Below are positions 8,942 to 18,021 of a stretch of DNA of 64,000 nt, one piece after another. The position numbers were made by a program, and so were the translations under genes. Under the pieces are notes generated by a model that was not told the DNA's origin, made no database searches, and was given only the letters and a program-made list of their open reading frames with translations. The stretch is taken from assembly GCF_026127265.1 (NCBI RefSeq), contig NZ_WWFG01000001.1:1116001-1180000 (forward strand), given 5' to 3'. The stretch's first letter is position 1; every line of letters begins with the position of its first letter. The DNA comes from Nostoc sp. KVJ3 (GTDB taxonomy: Bacteria; Cyanobacteriota; Cyanobacteriia; Cyanobacteriales; Nostocaceae).

Positions 8942-10367
8942 CAGGGTAAGAGCATCTCAATCAGGCTTGACACAAGGAATCAGAAGAATCTAAAGTATTG
9001 TCAATGAAACAACTGAGAACCTGAATCATATAATTGTTATCCATAGCGGTGCGTTTCATTTTTTGACGAAGACTACGTTTGTAGGTCTGTTCACGGTTAA
9101 GAGCATTGAGAGCGAAGCGTCGTAAAAGAGCAAAATTTTGGGGACTGTGGAAAGAACGAATGCGACAAGCGTCTTCTGCAAAAGTACAGTCGAGAGTCCA
9201 GTGAGCCTCGTTTTCAATGCCCCAGTGTTTTCGGATAGCCCGACCGATAATTTGAGCATCACTGTTTAAAGAAGTGAGATAAAACTGAACCTCACGAGTA
9301 GTTTTATTCCAAAGATGACGAACACGGACAACCATAACTAGAGATTGCAAACCTGCCCATAATTTGGGTTGATAAAGCTCACCGATAGCCGCAATGGGTA
9401 CAGTCCAAACTTCACGAATTTCCGTGCGATGATGTGCTTTTTCAATCCGTTTGTCATAACTAACATTAATCCCCGAAAATTGCTCTGCTTGCGCTTTGTC
9501 AAACCATTCTTTGACTTGAGAATAGAGCATGGGATGGTTGGCTTTCAGTGCCAGGACATAATCAGCTTTTTTGGCGATAATCTGTTTGGCAATTTCGGTT
9601 TGTGTTCCCATTGCATCAATGGTGATGATACAGCCAGAGATGTCTAGCATTTCTAACAGTGCTGGAATGGCGGTGATTTCATTGGATTTATCTTCTACTT
9701 TCACTTGTGCCAACACTAAACTGTGCTCACTCGCCCAGGCACTTATAAGGTGGAGTGCGCTTTGACCTTGATTGCGGTCATAAGAACCCCTAATTGTCTT
9801 TCCATCTATGGGGATAATTTCTCCTCCCATGTTTGTGATTAGGGTTTCTACCCATCTCAAGAAACATCGATTTAATGCTTCTGGGTCGATCAACTCAAAC
9901 ACTCGTCGAAATGTATCATCTGAGGGAATACCATTTGGTAATGCCAGAAACTCTTCTAACCATGTTTGCTTGCTGATGCCATAATTCTCGATGTCTTCCC
10001 ACCCTTGTGCTCCAGCTATGATTGCTAAAATTGCGATGACTAAGATATCTGTGAATTGATGTTTCTTCGTCCGCTCTACTCTCTTGTCTTTGATATCCGA
10101 GAAATGCTCAACTAGACTTTGTTGAATACTGCCAATGTCTGCTATTTTTCTTGATTTTGGCTGACAACGAGTATTTTTGACACTATCAGCAGATTTAGTT
10201 TCAAAGCCCTCTGACATCAATTTGGCTCCAGGAGATTTTCAATCGAGTAATTGAATTCATCTCATTGATCTTGCTCGGTCGTCAAGTCTATTTTTTACAC
10301 ATTCATTAATACTATCTTCTAGAACTTGTCAAGTTTTCTTTATACCAAATTAGATGCGCTTACCCTG
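8942..10367 (-). mobile_element. ISAs1-family insertion sequence, 1426 bp, complete
   Basis: Bounded by imperfect terminal inverted repeats starting CAGGGTAAG: left CAGGGTAAGAGCATCTCAAT, right (reverse complement) CAGGGTAAGCGCATCTAATT. It is flanked by a perfect 10-bp duplication (8932-8941 and 10368-10377). It carries one intact transposase gene on the minus strand. It interrupts a minus-strand gene; removing the element and one duplication copy restores a continuous reading frame (S-A-G-D-E-L-N-E-L-R). Confidence 0.93.
8961..10217 (-). CDS. ISAs1 family transposase
   Basis: DDE transposase of about 418 aa, full length for the ISAs1/H-repeat family. An N-terminal DDE_Tnp_1-associated region (SLVEHFSDIKDKRVERTKKH, DILVIAILAIIAGAQGWEDI) is followed by the catalytic core: first Asp in PIDGKTIRGSYD, second Asp in ITIDAMGTQ, and Glu in RKHWGIENEAHWTLDCTF. 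The ATG at 10217 has a GGAG nine bases upstream and is preferred to the TTG at 10220. No stop or frameshift is visible, so it is probably active. It is the only gene of the element. Confidence 0.95.
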   Translation of the reverse strand: MSEGFETKSADSVKNTRCQPKSRKIADIGSIQQSLVEHFSDIKDKRVERTKKHQFTDILVIAILAIIAGAQGWEDIENYGISKQTWLEEFLALPNGIPSDDTFRRVFELIDPEALNRCFLRWVETLITNMGGEIIPIDGKTIRGSYDRNQGQSALHLISAWASEHSLVLAQVKVEDKSNEITAIPALLEMLDISGCIITIDAMGTQTEIAKQIIAKKADYVLALKANHPMLYSQVKEWFDKAQAEQFSGINVSYDKRIEKAHHRTEIREVWTVPIAAIGELYQPKLWAGLQSLVMVVRVRHLWNKTTREVQFYLTSLNSDAQIIGRAIRKHWGIENEAHWTLDCTFAEDACRIRSFHSPQNFALLRRFALNALNREQTYKRSLRQKMKRTAMDNNYMIQVLSCFIDNTLDSSDSLCQA

Positions 10368-10377
10368 GTTCATCACC
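10368..10377. repeat. right copy of 10-bp target-site duplication
   Basis: gttcatcacc immediately right of the insertion sequence, identical to 8932-8941. Confidence 0.92.
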
Positions 10378-11205
10378 TGCACTAAAGTGATTGAAAAAAT
10401 CTTTGCAAATCAGACTACCATAATATATAGCTTGGAATGCTGCCACCCTTGGCTGAATATTTCCTATTTGATTTTTTAAAATATCAACTAACCATAAATC
10501 ATTGATAACATAATGGTTTTGAACAAAATCTTCTCCTAATAGTTTCTTAACTTGTTGCCATTTATCGCGGGCGATGAGATTATTTTTATACTGTTGCTGA
10601 AAACCCGGCCAATTTGTGACTTTTAAAAAAGTGTTTTGATCTGAGAGTTTACCTGTTACTTTATAGTTAACTTTATCAACTGAGATAAGTTGACGGTAAC
10701 GACCATATAAACCACTGGGTAAAGCTGCACAGTGAGTAATCAGATATCCCATAGCGCGATTATTACCAGTCAACATATTACTGATAATATCAATTCCTTC
10801 ACTGGGGTCTTTTTGCTGCCAACTCCTTCCATAAGAAGTTCCAAAACTCATATTCATCAATATTCGTAAAACCAAAAGTTTTTGCCAAAGCCTGCCAGTT
10901 ACCCTCACTAGCACAAAAAAGGCTATAAAGAACTTCTCCTAAATTCTCTCCTATAAGTTGCGCTAACTCCCGGTTACGAACCGAAGACTTCACTAAACTT
11001 TCTCGACCTGTAGTAATGTCAAAGTTAGCATTTAATATAAAACCTAGAAATAGCTCTTCCCTTGTGGGCGCTGTCACCCAAAAAGTTGGTATCTTTTCTG
11101 GTAAAGCATTATAAAGGGAACCGTTCTTCTCAAAAAGACCTAAAACTAAACTGGCTTTTGTTTCTTCGCCAGTTTTTAGGCATAGTAGTATAGAATCTTG
11201 AATAT
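10368..11205 (-). pseudogene. middle fragment of a large sacsin/Hsp90-like ATPase protein fused to the DarT-like part
   Basis: Two overlapping minus-strand frames (one ending at 10799, the other from about 10914 to the insertion edge) make one continuous protein if one base is removed from a T5 run at 10810-10814: ...FWNFLWKELAAK then DPSEGIDIISNML... The segment ELFLGFILNANFDITTGRES followed by RNRELAQLIGENLGEVLYSLF and an EFWNFLW box resembles, from memory, very large proteins that start with a sacsin-type (GHKL) ATPase domain; the ATPase itself is not present. The 5' part is cut off at 11205 by the Tn3-like element. The 3' end runs in frame across the insertion-sequence target into the DarT-like frame at 8941. 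The family name is tentative; the fusion is seen in sequence. Confidence 0.65.
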
Positions 11206-11252
11206 GGTATTGAGCCGAGATACGTGTAAAAACCTGCAAGATGGTCTGGAAA
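11206..11252 (+). repeat. left terminal inverted repeat of the Tn3-like element
   Basis: 47 bases identical, in reverse complement, to 15332-15378. Reading outward, its last codons extend an open frame into the flanking sacsin-like fragment, so the in-frame start of that frame at 11239 lies in the transposon end. Confidence 0.95.
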
Positions 11253-11271
11253 GCCTTGTTGTATATAGGCT

Positions 11272-11730
11272 TTAGCGATTTTGACTTCCATCTTTATAAG
11301 GCTTTCCACATAGTGGACAAAATTTATACCTCAAGGACACCACCATCTCACCACAATTCTGACAACTAGCCTGCAACTGCGTACCGCACAGATAACAAAA
11401 CTTAGCCCTAAGATTCCCCCACATCGGGTCAGCAGCACCACCAGGATTCCAGCATTGGGGACAAAACTTAATCGCTGGCATTGCCACAACCTCTTCCCCC
11501 CTAACAACAGCCTGCAAATACTCAACCGGCACGGACAAAGCTAGCGCCAGCCCACTGAGAGTTTTATGACTGAGTTTCATCGTCAGTCCCCGTTCAATCT
11601 TGCCTACAGACCGAGAATGAATACCAGCTGCATCGGCTAACTCAAACTGAGTTAAATTCAGTCCCTTCCTGATCCGCAAAACATAGTCAGCTAGGGATTC
11701 TCCATGTTTTGGTGTCTTAAAAGTATCCAT
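11272..11730 (-). CDS. XRE-family HTH protein with zinc ribbons (transposon passenger)
   Basis: Protein of 152 aa. Residues ~10-75 are an XRE/Cro-type helix-turn-helix (LRIRKGLNLTQFELADAAGI, HSRSVGKIERGL). Residues ~88-150 carry three Cys pairs (FCPQCW, FCYLCGTQ, SCQNCG and FCPLCG) that look like double zinc ribbons. ATG at 11728-11730. It is divergent from the recombinase gene, with only 76 bases between them, so it may regulate that shared promoter region and the transposition genes. It lies inside the Tn3-like element. No enzymatic motif is visible. Confidence 0.8.
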   Translation of the reverse strand: MDTFKTPKHGESLADYVLRIRKGLNLTQFELADAAGIHSRSVGKIERGLTMKLSHKTLSGLALALSVPVEYLQAVVRGEEVVAMPAIKFCPQCWNPGGAADPMWGNLRAKFCYLCGTQLQASCQNCGEMVVSLRYKFCPLCGKPYKDGSQNR

Positions 11731-11806
11731 AAAATGCTGTTAATGCTCTTACCTAAAGATATATAATTTATGAATAAATTACCTTGCTAAAAACACACTT
11801 TTTTCA

Positions 11807-12709
11807 TTGAAGCAAGCTGTCACATTAGCCACCGTTGCCGTCAAATTTTTAGAACGAACTGGGTTAGCACCCAGTACCATCAAAACCTACGAAATTACTC
11901 TCTTAAGCTTACTAACAGAGTACGGAAGTTGGTCAATCGAAATTATCAGTAAGCAAACATTAGTTGAGTATCTAGATACACTCTCACATTTAAAATACAC
12001 AACTCACCATAAGCATCAAGCAATACTGCAAAGCCTATTTAACTTTGCCGTCGAGCAAGGGTATATAAAATCCAACCCAATTCGAGGATTAAAACAGCGT
12101 CCCCCACAACGAGAAAAAGGCGAACATAAAAGCGACGATACAATAAAATACCTAACACCTGAACAGTTAAATATACTCTACGAAGTAACCAAATATGACC
12201 TGCGGATGTCTGCAATAATTCATTTATTGCATCGTACAGGATGCAGAATTGGAGAGCTTTTAGCCCTGAATTTATCAGACCTAGATATCAAAAATCAGAA
12301 ATTTCAGGTATTGGGAAAAGGAAACAAACAACAGTGGTGCTTTTATAGTGATGATGCAGCCGAATCCCTAGCTCAATATTTCAAGTATTCACGCCATAAA
12401 AATATCGACGCACTGTTTACAGCACAACATCCAGTCACCCTGAAAGTCAGTAGAATTAGCTACTACACATTCCACGATTATTGGCGAAAAATCACCAGCA
12501 CATATCCCGAATTAAACGGTGTACGCATCCATGATTTACGTCACACTTATGCTACCGAACGGGTAGGATTAATCAGTATAGAAGAGTTACGCTCACTCAT
12601 GGGACATGAAAACATTCAAACCACTTTACGTTATCAGAAAGTTACCTCACAAAAATCAGAATCAGCTGCACGTCATGCTTTAAGTATTCTGATAAATCCA
12701 GATAGTTAG
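11807..12709 (+). CDS. tyrosine recombinase (site-specific integrase, TnpI-like)
   Basis: Phage-integrase-type tyrosine recombinase of 300 aa. It has an N-terminal SAM-like core-binding domain (residues ~5-95) and a catalytic domain with the conserved residues: Arg in LHRTGCRIGELLALNLSD, Lys in VLGKGNKQQ, His-x-x-Arg in RIHDLRHTYATE, His in LRSLMGHENIQTT, and the nucleophile Tyr in TLRYQKV. All expected residues are present, so it is likely functional. The best visible start is a TTG at 11807. Within a Tn3-like element the expected role is resolving cointegrates at a site near the 11731-11806 or 12710-12891 gaps. Confidence 0.92.
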   Translation: MKQAVTLATVAVKFLERTGLAPSTIKTYEITLLSLLTEYGSWSIEIISKQTLVEYLDTLSHLKYTTHHKHQAILQSLFNFAVEQGYIKSNPIRGLKQRPPQREKGEHKSDDTIKYLTPEQLNILYEVTKYDLRMSAIIHLLHRTGCRIGELLALNLSDLDIKNQKFQVLGKGNKQQWCFYSDDAAESLAQYFKYSRHKNIDALFTAQHPVTLKVSRISYYTFHDYWRKITSTYPELNGVRIHDLRHTYATERVGLISIEELRSLMGHENIQTTLRYQKVTSQKSESAARHALSILINPDS

Positions 12710-12891
12710 AAGCAACATTTATTGCCTATTCTTTATCTCCAAAAACAGCATTATTCATCAAAAAAGTGTGGAAATTAATTCAATTAATTATCTGTATCCA
12801 AAAGAATATAAAATACTATGGGGTTGAACAGTGAGGGATCAACCACCATCTAGTTGTTTTTGGCATTTTTTATGTTTTAAATATCACCTGA

Positions 12892-15319
12892 ATGACCTTA
12901 ATTGACCGTACTGCATATCCTAAATTCAAACAATTTCCTAACCCAAAAGAGCTTGCAGAGCTTTATACCCCACAAAGCGAAGAAATCAAGTTTGCAAAGT
13001 CCAAAACTAAGAGCCACGAAGGATTTCTTAGTTTTATGATCATGCTAAAATCCTTCCAAAGGCTTGGTTATTTTCCCCACCCCGAATTAGTACCAATTGC
13101 GGTTATCAAACATCTACGGTCGTGTTTAAAGTTACAAGATTGGGTAAAAGCCATTCCATCCGAACGCCAACGCTACACTTATCTTCAGGCGATTCGGGAT
13201 TACCTGAAAGTCAAACAGTATGATAAGGCAGGTCAAAGATTAATAGCCGCATTAGTTGCAGAAGCTGCCCAGGTAAAAGACCACCCTGCTGATTTAATAA
13301 ATGTAGCCATTGAAGAATTAGTTAAAGAACGATACGAGTTACCAGCATTTAGTACCCTTGACCGATTAATTCGCCACATTCGTTCAATGGTCAATAATCG
13401 CTTGTTTGCACTTTGTTCTGAGGGTCTTTCCATCAACGAGCAGATTTATTTAGACCAATTGCTAGTAGTTACTGATAATGAGGTAGATGAAAATCCCACT
13501 CTTAATTTACTAAAATCGCCACCTAAAAGTGCCAAACTTAGTGGGATGAAACTCCTACAAAGTAAGTTTGATGTTCTCATGACTTTTGGTGATGCCAAGC
13601 GACTGCTACAAAGTATTGCCATCACCAAAGTTAGACATTTTGCAGCACAGGCTAGGGCTTTGGATATCTCGGAATTTCAAGATATTAATTTACCCAAACG
13701 TCGGACGTTGCTGTTATGTCTATTGTACGAGGCACAGGTTAACACCCGTGATTATCTTGTTGATATGTTTATTAAACGTATCCTCAAGATTCAAAATAAT
13801 GCTAAACAGCGATTGCAGGAATTACGCGACAAACATTTAACTGAAACATCAGAGTTATTGGCTACCTTTGGGCAAGTATTAAAAGCATCTACAAAAGCCA
13901 AAGAAACTCAGGATAATGCTGTTTTTGGAGAACAGGTGCAATCAATTTTGGATGAACATGGTGGTACAGAATTGTTGCTGCAAAAGTTGGATGAGATTGC
14001 GGCGTACAACACCAACAACCACTTACCTTTGATGTGGCGGTTCTATTCTGCCAATCGGAAAGCACTTTTTAGTTTGGTGGCTTCTCTAGATATTCTCTCA
14101 ACTTCTGCTGATGAGTCAGTAATTGAAGCATTAAAGTTCGTGTTAGAGAATCAACACAAACGTGCTAAGTATTTGCCATTTGACATTGATTTAGATTTTA
14201 TTAGTAGTAACTGGCGTGCGCTAGTTGTAGAAGAAATTGATGGAGCTGAGGTTTTGGTTCGTCAGCAGTTAGAAATTTGCATCTTTTCAAATCTAGCAAC
14301 TGAATTTAAAACAGCAGATGCGTGTGTTGTGGGTTCGTCAAGTTATGCCGATTTCCGCGAACAATTATTGAGTCATGCTGAATGCGAACCTTTGATAGAA
14401 GAATACTGTCGCTTACTTGAATTTCCTGCTAACCCGGATGACTTTGTTAAACACCTACAAGATAAATTAGCGCAGGTAGCTTTCGTTGTAGATGAGATTT
14501 GTGCGGTTGATAAACAATTCACCATCAATAAAGACGGAGAACCTGTACTTAAAAGAATCCCATCCCTAGCTCAAACGGATGAAGTGGAAGAATTAGAATC
14601 AAAAATTCGGGCTTTGATGCCGGAGCGCAGTATCTTAGAAATCCTTTGTAATGTTGAGCATTGGTTGAACTGGACAAGGCATTTTGGTTTATTTTCGTGT
14701 ACGCCCCAGTGCAGATGTTACCTACAAGCATATCGAACCGTTGTTTAAGGGCGTGGTCAATTGGAATTTAATCAAGACTCATTGGTATGACATGATACGT
14801 GTAGTCCTGTCAATTAAGGCAGGCAAGGTGATGCCTTCGACGCTTCTACGTAAGCTGGGTAGTTATAGTAAAAAAAATCGACTTTATCAAGCTTTTCTTG
14901 AGTTGGGTAAGGTAGTACGGACTATGTTTTTGCTTGACTATGTTTCTAATGTGGCTCTTCGGCATGAGATTACAGCGATAACCAATATTGTGGAGATGTA
15001 CAATGCCTTTCTGGACTGGGTATTCTTTGGTAAGCTGGGAGCGATTACTGAAAATGATCCTATTGAGCAGGAAAAGCGGCTGAAGTATCTTGATTTGGTA
15101 GCAAGCGCAGTTATTTTGCAGAATACGGTTGATATGTCGTTGGCTATCCAAACGTTAATGTCACAGGAAGAACTGATTCCTATGCGACACCTTGCAGCAA
15201 TGAGTCCATACATCACAAGACATATCAAAAGATACGGTGATTATGTGGTGAATTTACATAATATTCCCCAACCATTGGAAGCTGCTATTAATCTTCCACC
15301 AGAAATCTTTGAAACATAG
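12892..15319 (+). pseudogene. tnpA: Tn3-family transposase TnpA, internally deleted and frameshifted
   Basis: The first frame (12892-14748) gives the N-terminal two thirds of a Tn3 transposase, up to ILEILCNVEHWLNWTRHFG. The second frame (from about 14684) gives only the C-terminal end: VRPSADVTYKHIEPLFKGVV, THWYDMIRVVLSIKAGKVMP, LLRKLGSYSKKNRLYQAF, SPYITRHIKRYGDYVV. Full-length family members are near 1000 aa; here the sum is about 815. The missing part is the central block between the RHFG region and the FRxRP-like region, which holds the first two residues of the DDE triad. A frame change occurs at the same junction (about 14690). The gene is therefore dead by internal deletion, not by a simple point frameshift. 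Confidence 0.85.
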
Positions 15320-15331
15320 ATATATCAACGG

Positions 15332-15378
15332 TTTCCAGACCATCTTGCAGGTTTTTACACGTATCTCGGCTCAATACC
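15332..15378 (-). repeat. right terminal inverted repeat of the Tn3-like element
   Basis: 47 bases, perfect reverse complement of 11206-11252. The truncated helicase frame begins 12 bases beyond its outer end. Confidence 0.95.
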
Positions 15379-15390
15379 TATTCATCATTA

Positions 15391-17382
15391 TTGAGCAATG
15401 TATCAGGATTTAGATACCGCATTATCTCAGGTCATCCTAAACACGATCGACCTGTAAACATTGAAAAGACTGATGACATCATCATTGCCAGTAAAGATAG
15501 TCTAAATAGTGGGCTTGATCACTTATTGAAAAACTGGGTCGGTGACTTACACGAAGTTCTTTTGGTTGTAGATGAAGCGCATCATGCAACAGCTAAGACT
15601 TATCGTAAATTAATTAATGCTGTCAAGGAGAATCTAAAAAAACGAGGTCATAATAACGGCTTTAAACTGCTGGGACTAACGGCTACCCCCTTCAGAACAG
15701 ATGAGAGTGAGAAGAGTTTGCTAAAGTTAGTTTTTCCAAATGATATTATCTTTTCCGAACATCTGAGAAATTTAATCGCCAAAGGAATCCTTGCTGAACC
15801 GATTTTTGAAAACTTAAAAACTAACATAGAAATCAAGCAAAAATTGAATGAATTGAATGCAAGGCAAATCAAAAATATCGAAGATTTTGACAGGTTGCCA
15901 AAGGACATTGCTGAGAAGATTGCTCAATCTAGTACGCGTAACAAACAAATTGTTGAGCATTACATTAATAATAGAAAGGAATACAAACCCCTTCTAGTAT
16001 TTGCAATTGATGTAGAACACGCAATCACTTTGAATGCACTTTTTAAAGCTGAAAAAATTAATTCTGATTTTGTTGTATCTTCAGTTAAAGATTTAACTAC
16101 AGGTGCTACAGTTGCAGCGACAGACAATAAAGGAAAAATAAAAAAATTTAGAAATGGAGAGCTTGAAGTATTGATAAATGTAGAAATATTAACTGAGGGA
16201 ACAGATTTACCTAACCTAAAAACTGTTTTTCTCACACGACCGACCGCCTCTACAATACTAATGACACAAATGATTGGTCGGGCTTTGCGTGGGCAAAAAG
16301 CAGGCGGTACAGAAAAAGCTTATGTAGTCAGTTTTATTGATGACTGGGAAAACAAAATTAACTGGGTGAATCCAGAAAAACTTCATTTTGAAGAAGATGC
16401 AGAATTTATTGTAAAAGGAACTCCATCAAGTAATAGAACTGCTCGGCTGATATCTATTGAGATGATCGAAGAATTCGCTCGTATCATGGATAACTCCATT
16501 GATACTAGTGTTTTAGAAAAACTAGACTTTTTGAAGAGGATTCCTATTGGAATTTATCATTTTTCCATTCTCGAACCATCCGAAGGATATGAGCCTAATC
16601 CTAGACCTTATGATGTATTGTTGTATGACGACACAGAAGAAGCATACGACAATTTTGTTAACGATTTGAAGCTTATATTCCAAAGTATTGATTTACAAGA
16701 TAGGGAAATATTGACCGAACCAGAACTTGAAAAGCTTTGGCAAACTGCAAAGCAAATTTATTTTCATGACTATCAAACTTTGCTTGGTTACAGAGATGAA
16801 GATGTAAAAAATATCTTGCGTTTCTATGCTCAAAAGCAAATCCCACCAGCATTTCTAGCTTTTAGCGAGAGAAGAAAGTGTGATTTATCTATCGTAGCAA
16901 GACATATCTACGATAATTCGTTAGGTCGTAGAGCAGAGTCTGACTATATCAACTCAATTTGGAATGATGAAAATTCTTTTTGGCAAGTTATATTCAGCTA
17001 CAACCAGTTATATTTCATGAAGCAATTGGACGATGAAATTAGGAAGATTACTAATCCAGATATATACGGTAATGTATCCATATCAATACCAACTGTAATT
17101 CCTGATACTGTACCAATAGAAAAATTAACTCTATACGAAATCAAAGAGCGAGATATTCTTGAATACAGAAAAATTAAAAATGCTGTATTCGCCAAGCACA
17201 CAGATGCAAAAGGGTTTATAACTTGTGCAATCAGTGGATTTAAAAGTCAAATGCGGAGAGATTTTCAAATTGATCACATTAAACCTATGTCTCAGGGTGG
17301 TTTAACTACTATAGATAATCTGCAATTGCTGACACGTAAAGCCCATGTAGAGAAAACCCGTAGAGAGAATACAAGACGATAG
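15391..17382 (+). CDS. DEAD/DEAH helicase with C-terminal HNH nuclease domain, 5'-truncated
   Basis: 663 residues from a TTG just outside the transposon end; the frame is open back into the terminal repeat with no ATG. It shows helicase motif II (LLVVDEAHHATAKTY), motif III (LGLTATPFR), and the second RecA domain with motifs V/VI (NVEILTEGTDLPN, MTQMIGRALRG). The C-terminus (residues ~615-655) is HNH-like: CAISG ... FQIDHIKPMSQGG ... NLQLLTRKAH. Motif I (Walker A) and motif Ia are missing, so the 5' end was lost at the transposon boundary and ATPase activity should be lost. Res-type helicases with an HNH tail are common in defence and DNA-processing loci; the exact system is unknown. Confidence 0.8.
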   Translation: MSNVSGFRYRIISGHPKHDRPVNIEKTDDIIIASKDSLNSGLDHLLKNWVGDLHEVLLVVDEAHHATAKTYRKLINAVKENLKKRGHNNGFKLLGLTATPFRTDESEKSLLKLVFPNDIIFSEHLRNLIAKGILAEPIFENLKTNIEIKQKLNELNARQIKNIEDFDRLPKDIAEKIAQSSTRNKQIVEHYINNRKEYKPLLVFAIDVEHAITLNALFKAEKINSDFVVSSVKDLTTGATVAATDNKGKIKKFRNGELEVLINVEILTEGTDLPNLKTVFLTRPTASTILMTQMIGRALRGQKAGGTEKAYVVSFIDDWENKINWVNPEKLHFEEDAEFIVKGTPSSNRTARLISIEMIEEFARIMDNSIDTSVLEKLDFLKRIPIGIYHFSILEPSEGYEPNPRPYDVLLYDDTEEAYDNFVNDLKLIFQSIDLQDREILTEPELEKLWQTAKQIYFHDYQTLLGYRDEDVKNILRFYAQKQIPPAFLAFSERRKCDLSIVARHIYDNSLGRRAESDYINSIWNDENSFWQVIFSYNQLYFMKQLDDEIRKITNPDIYGNVSISIPTVIPDTVPIEKLTLYEIKERDILEYRKIKNAVFAKHTDAKGFITCAISGFKSQMRRDFQIDHIKPMSQGGLTTIDNLQLLTRKAHVEKTRRENTRR

Positions 17383-17388
17383 TATTTT

Positions 17389-17533
17389 AGAGAATGTCTG
17401 AGAAGTATCAAATATTGGCTGATTTTCCCTTAAGAAATGGGTAATAAGAGTCTCAAAGTCCCCTTTTTTAAGGGGGATTTAGGGGGATCTCTAAGCGTTT
17501 GGTGTATGCAAAAAAATTTTCAGACACCCTCTA
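17389..17533. repeat. small inverted-repeat element (MITE-like), GTCTGA ends
   Basis: The left end (AGAGAATGTCTGAGAAGTA) and the right end (reverse complement AGAGGGTGTCTGAAAATT) are imperfect inverted repeats. The interior has the C-run/G-run hairpin core also seen in three other elements in the window. It directly follows the helicase gene. Confidence 0.65.
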
Positions 17534-17534
17534 G

Positions 17535-17698
17535 GAGGTTGTTTGAAAAGTATTTCGCTGTGACTTTAGACACTTTTAGAGCCCCCCTAACCCCCCTTAA
17601 AAAAGGGGGAACCGGAGTCAAAGTCCCCCAATTTATCGGGGGATTTAGGGGGATCTAGAACGTTTTGCTACCAACAAGAGGACTTTTCAAACATCCTC
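17535..17698. repeat. MITE-like element, GAGG-TGTTTGAAAAGT ends
   Basis: Terminal repeats GAGGTTGTTTGAAAAGT on the left and, reverse complemented, GAGGATGTTTGAAAAGT on the right. The core is C-runs/G-runs able to fold. Close copies lie at 27358-27524 (same interior) and 32032-32204. It sits back-to-back with the 17389 element. Confidence 0.75.
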
Positions 17699-17802
17699 TA
17701 AACCTTACTTGACTGAAAACAAGTTACTAAAAATTGAAGCTTGTGGCTTCTCTCTTAAAACTATACTCTAAAATTTATCTAAATTCATTAAAGCCTTAAC
17801 TT

Positions 17803-18021
17803 ATGCTTCTTACCGAACTCATACCGCTAGTTAAAGAATTATCCCACACTGATAAAGTCTTACTAATACATTTGCTGGCAGCCGAATTGTTGAAGGAATC
17901 AAGTTTAGTCCCATTGGATGCTCAGGACAAAGTAGCTAGTCTTGGCTTATATGATTCTTTTGAAGCTGCTGCTGTTTTAGCGAAGACATTAGCAGAAGAA
18001 AAAGCGGCAACACATGGTTGA
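17803..18021 (+). CDS. small protein of unknown function, possible antitoxin-like partner
   Basis: 72 aa. It begins LLTELIPLVKELSHTDKVLL and has a helical N-terminal half typical of small cyanobacterial helical proteins. It ends by overlapping the next gene's ATG by eight bases, so the two are coupled. I do not recognise a named family; small proteins of this type often precede retropepsin-like genes in cyanobacteria. Confidence 0.6.
   Translation: MLLTELIPLVKELSHTDKVLLIHLLAAELLKESSLVPLDAQDKVASLGLYDSFEAAAVLAKTLAEEKAATHG

Larger units (their letters stand above)
11206..15378 (+). mobile_element. Tn3-family-like transposon, degenerate, 4173 bp
   Basis: Delimited by 47-bp perfect inverted repeats (11206-11252 and 15332-15378; outer end GGTATTGAGCCGAGATACGT). 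It contains an HTH/zinc-ribbon gene on the minus strand, a tyrosine recombinase and a Tn3-type transposase on the plus strand. A tyrosine recombinase as cointegrate resolvase recalls the Tn4430 TnpI arrangement. The five bases flanking each end differ (aatat on the left, tattc on the right), so there is no target duplication. Both flanking genes are truncated at the repeats. The transposase lacks its catalytic centre, so the element cannot move by itself. Confidence 0.88.

Noticed and set aside
11206..15378. Five-base target duplication around the Tn3-like element
   Set aside because: The flanks aatat and tattc do not match, and shifting the ends by one or two bases does not create a match.
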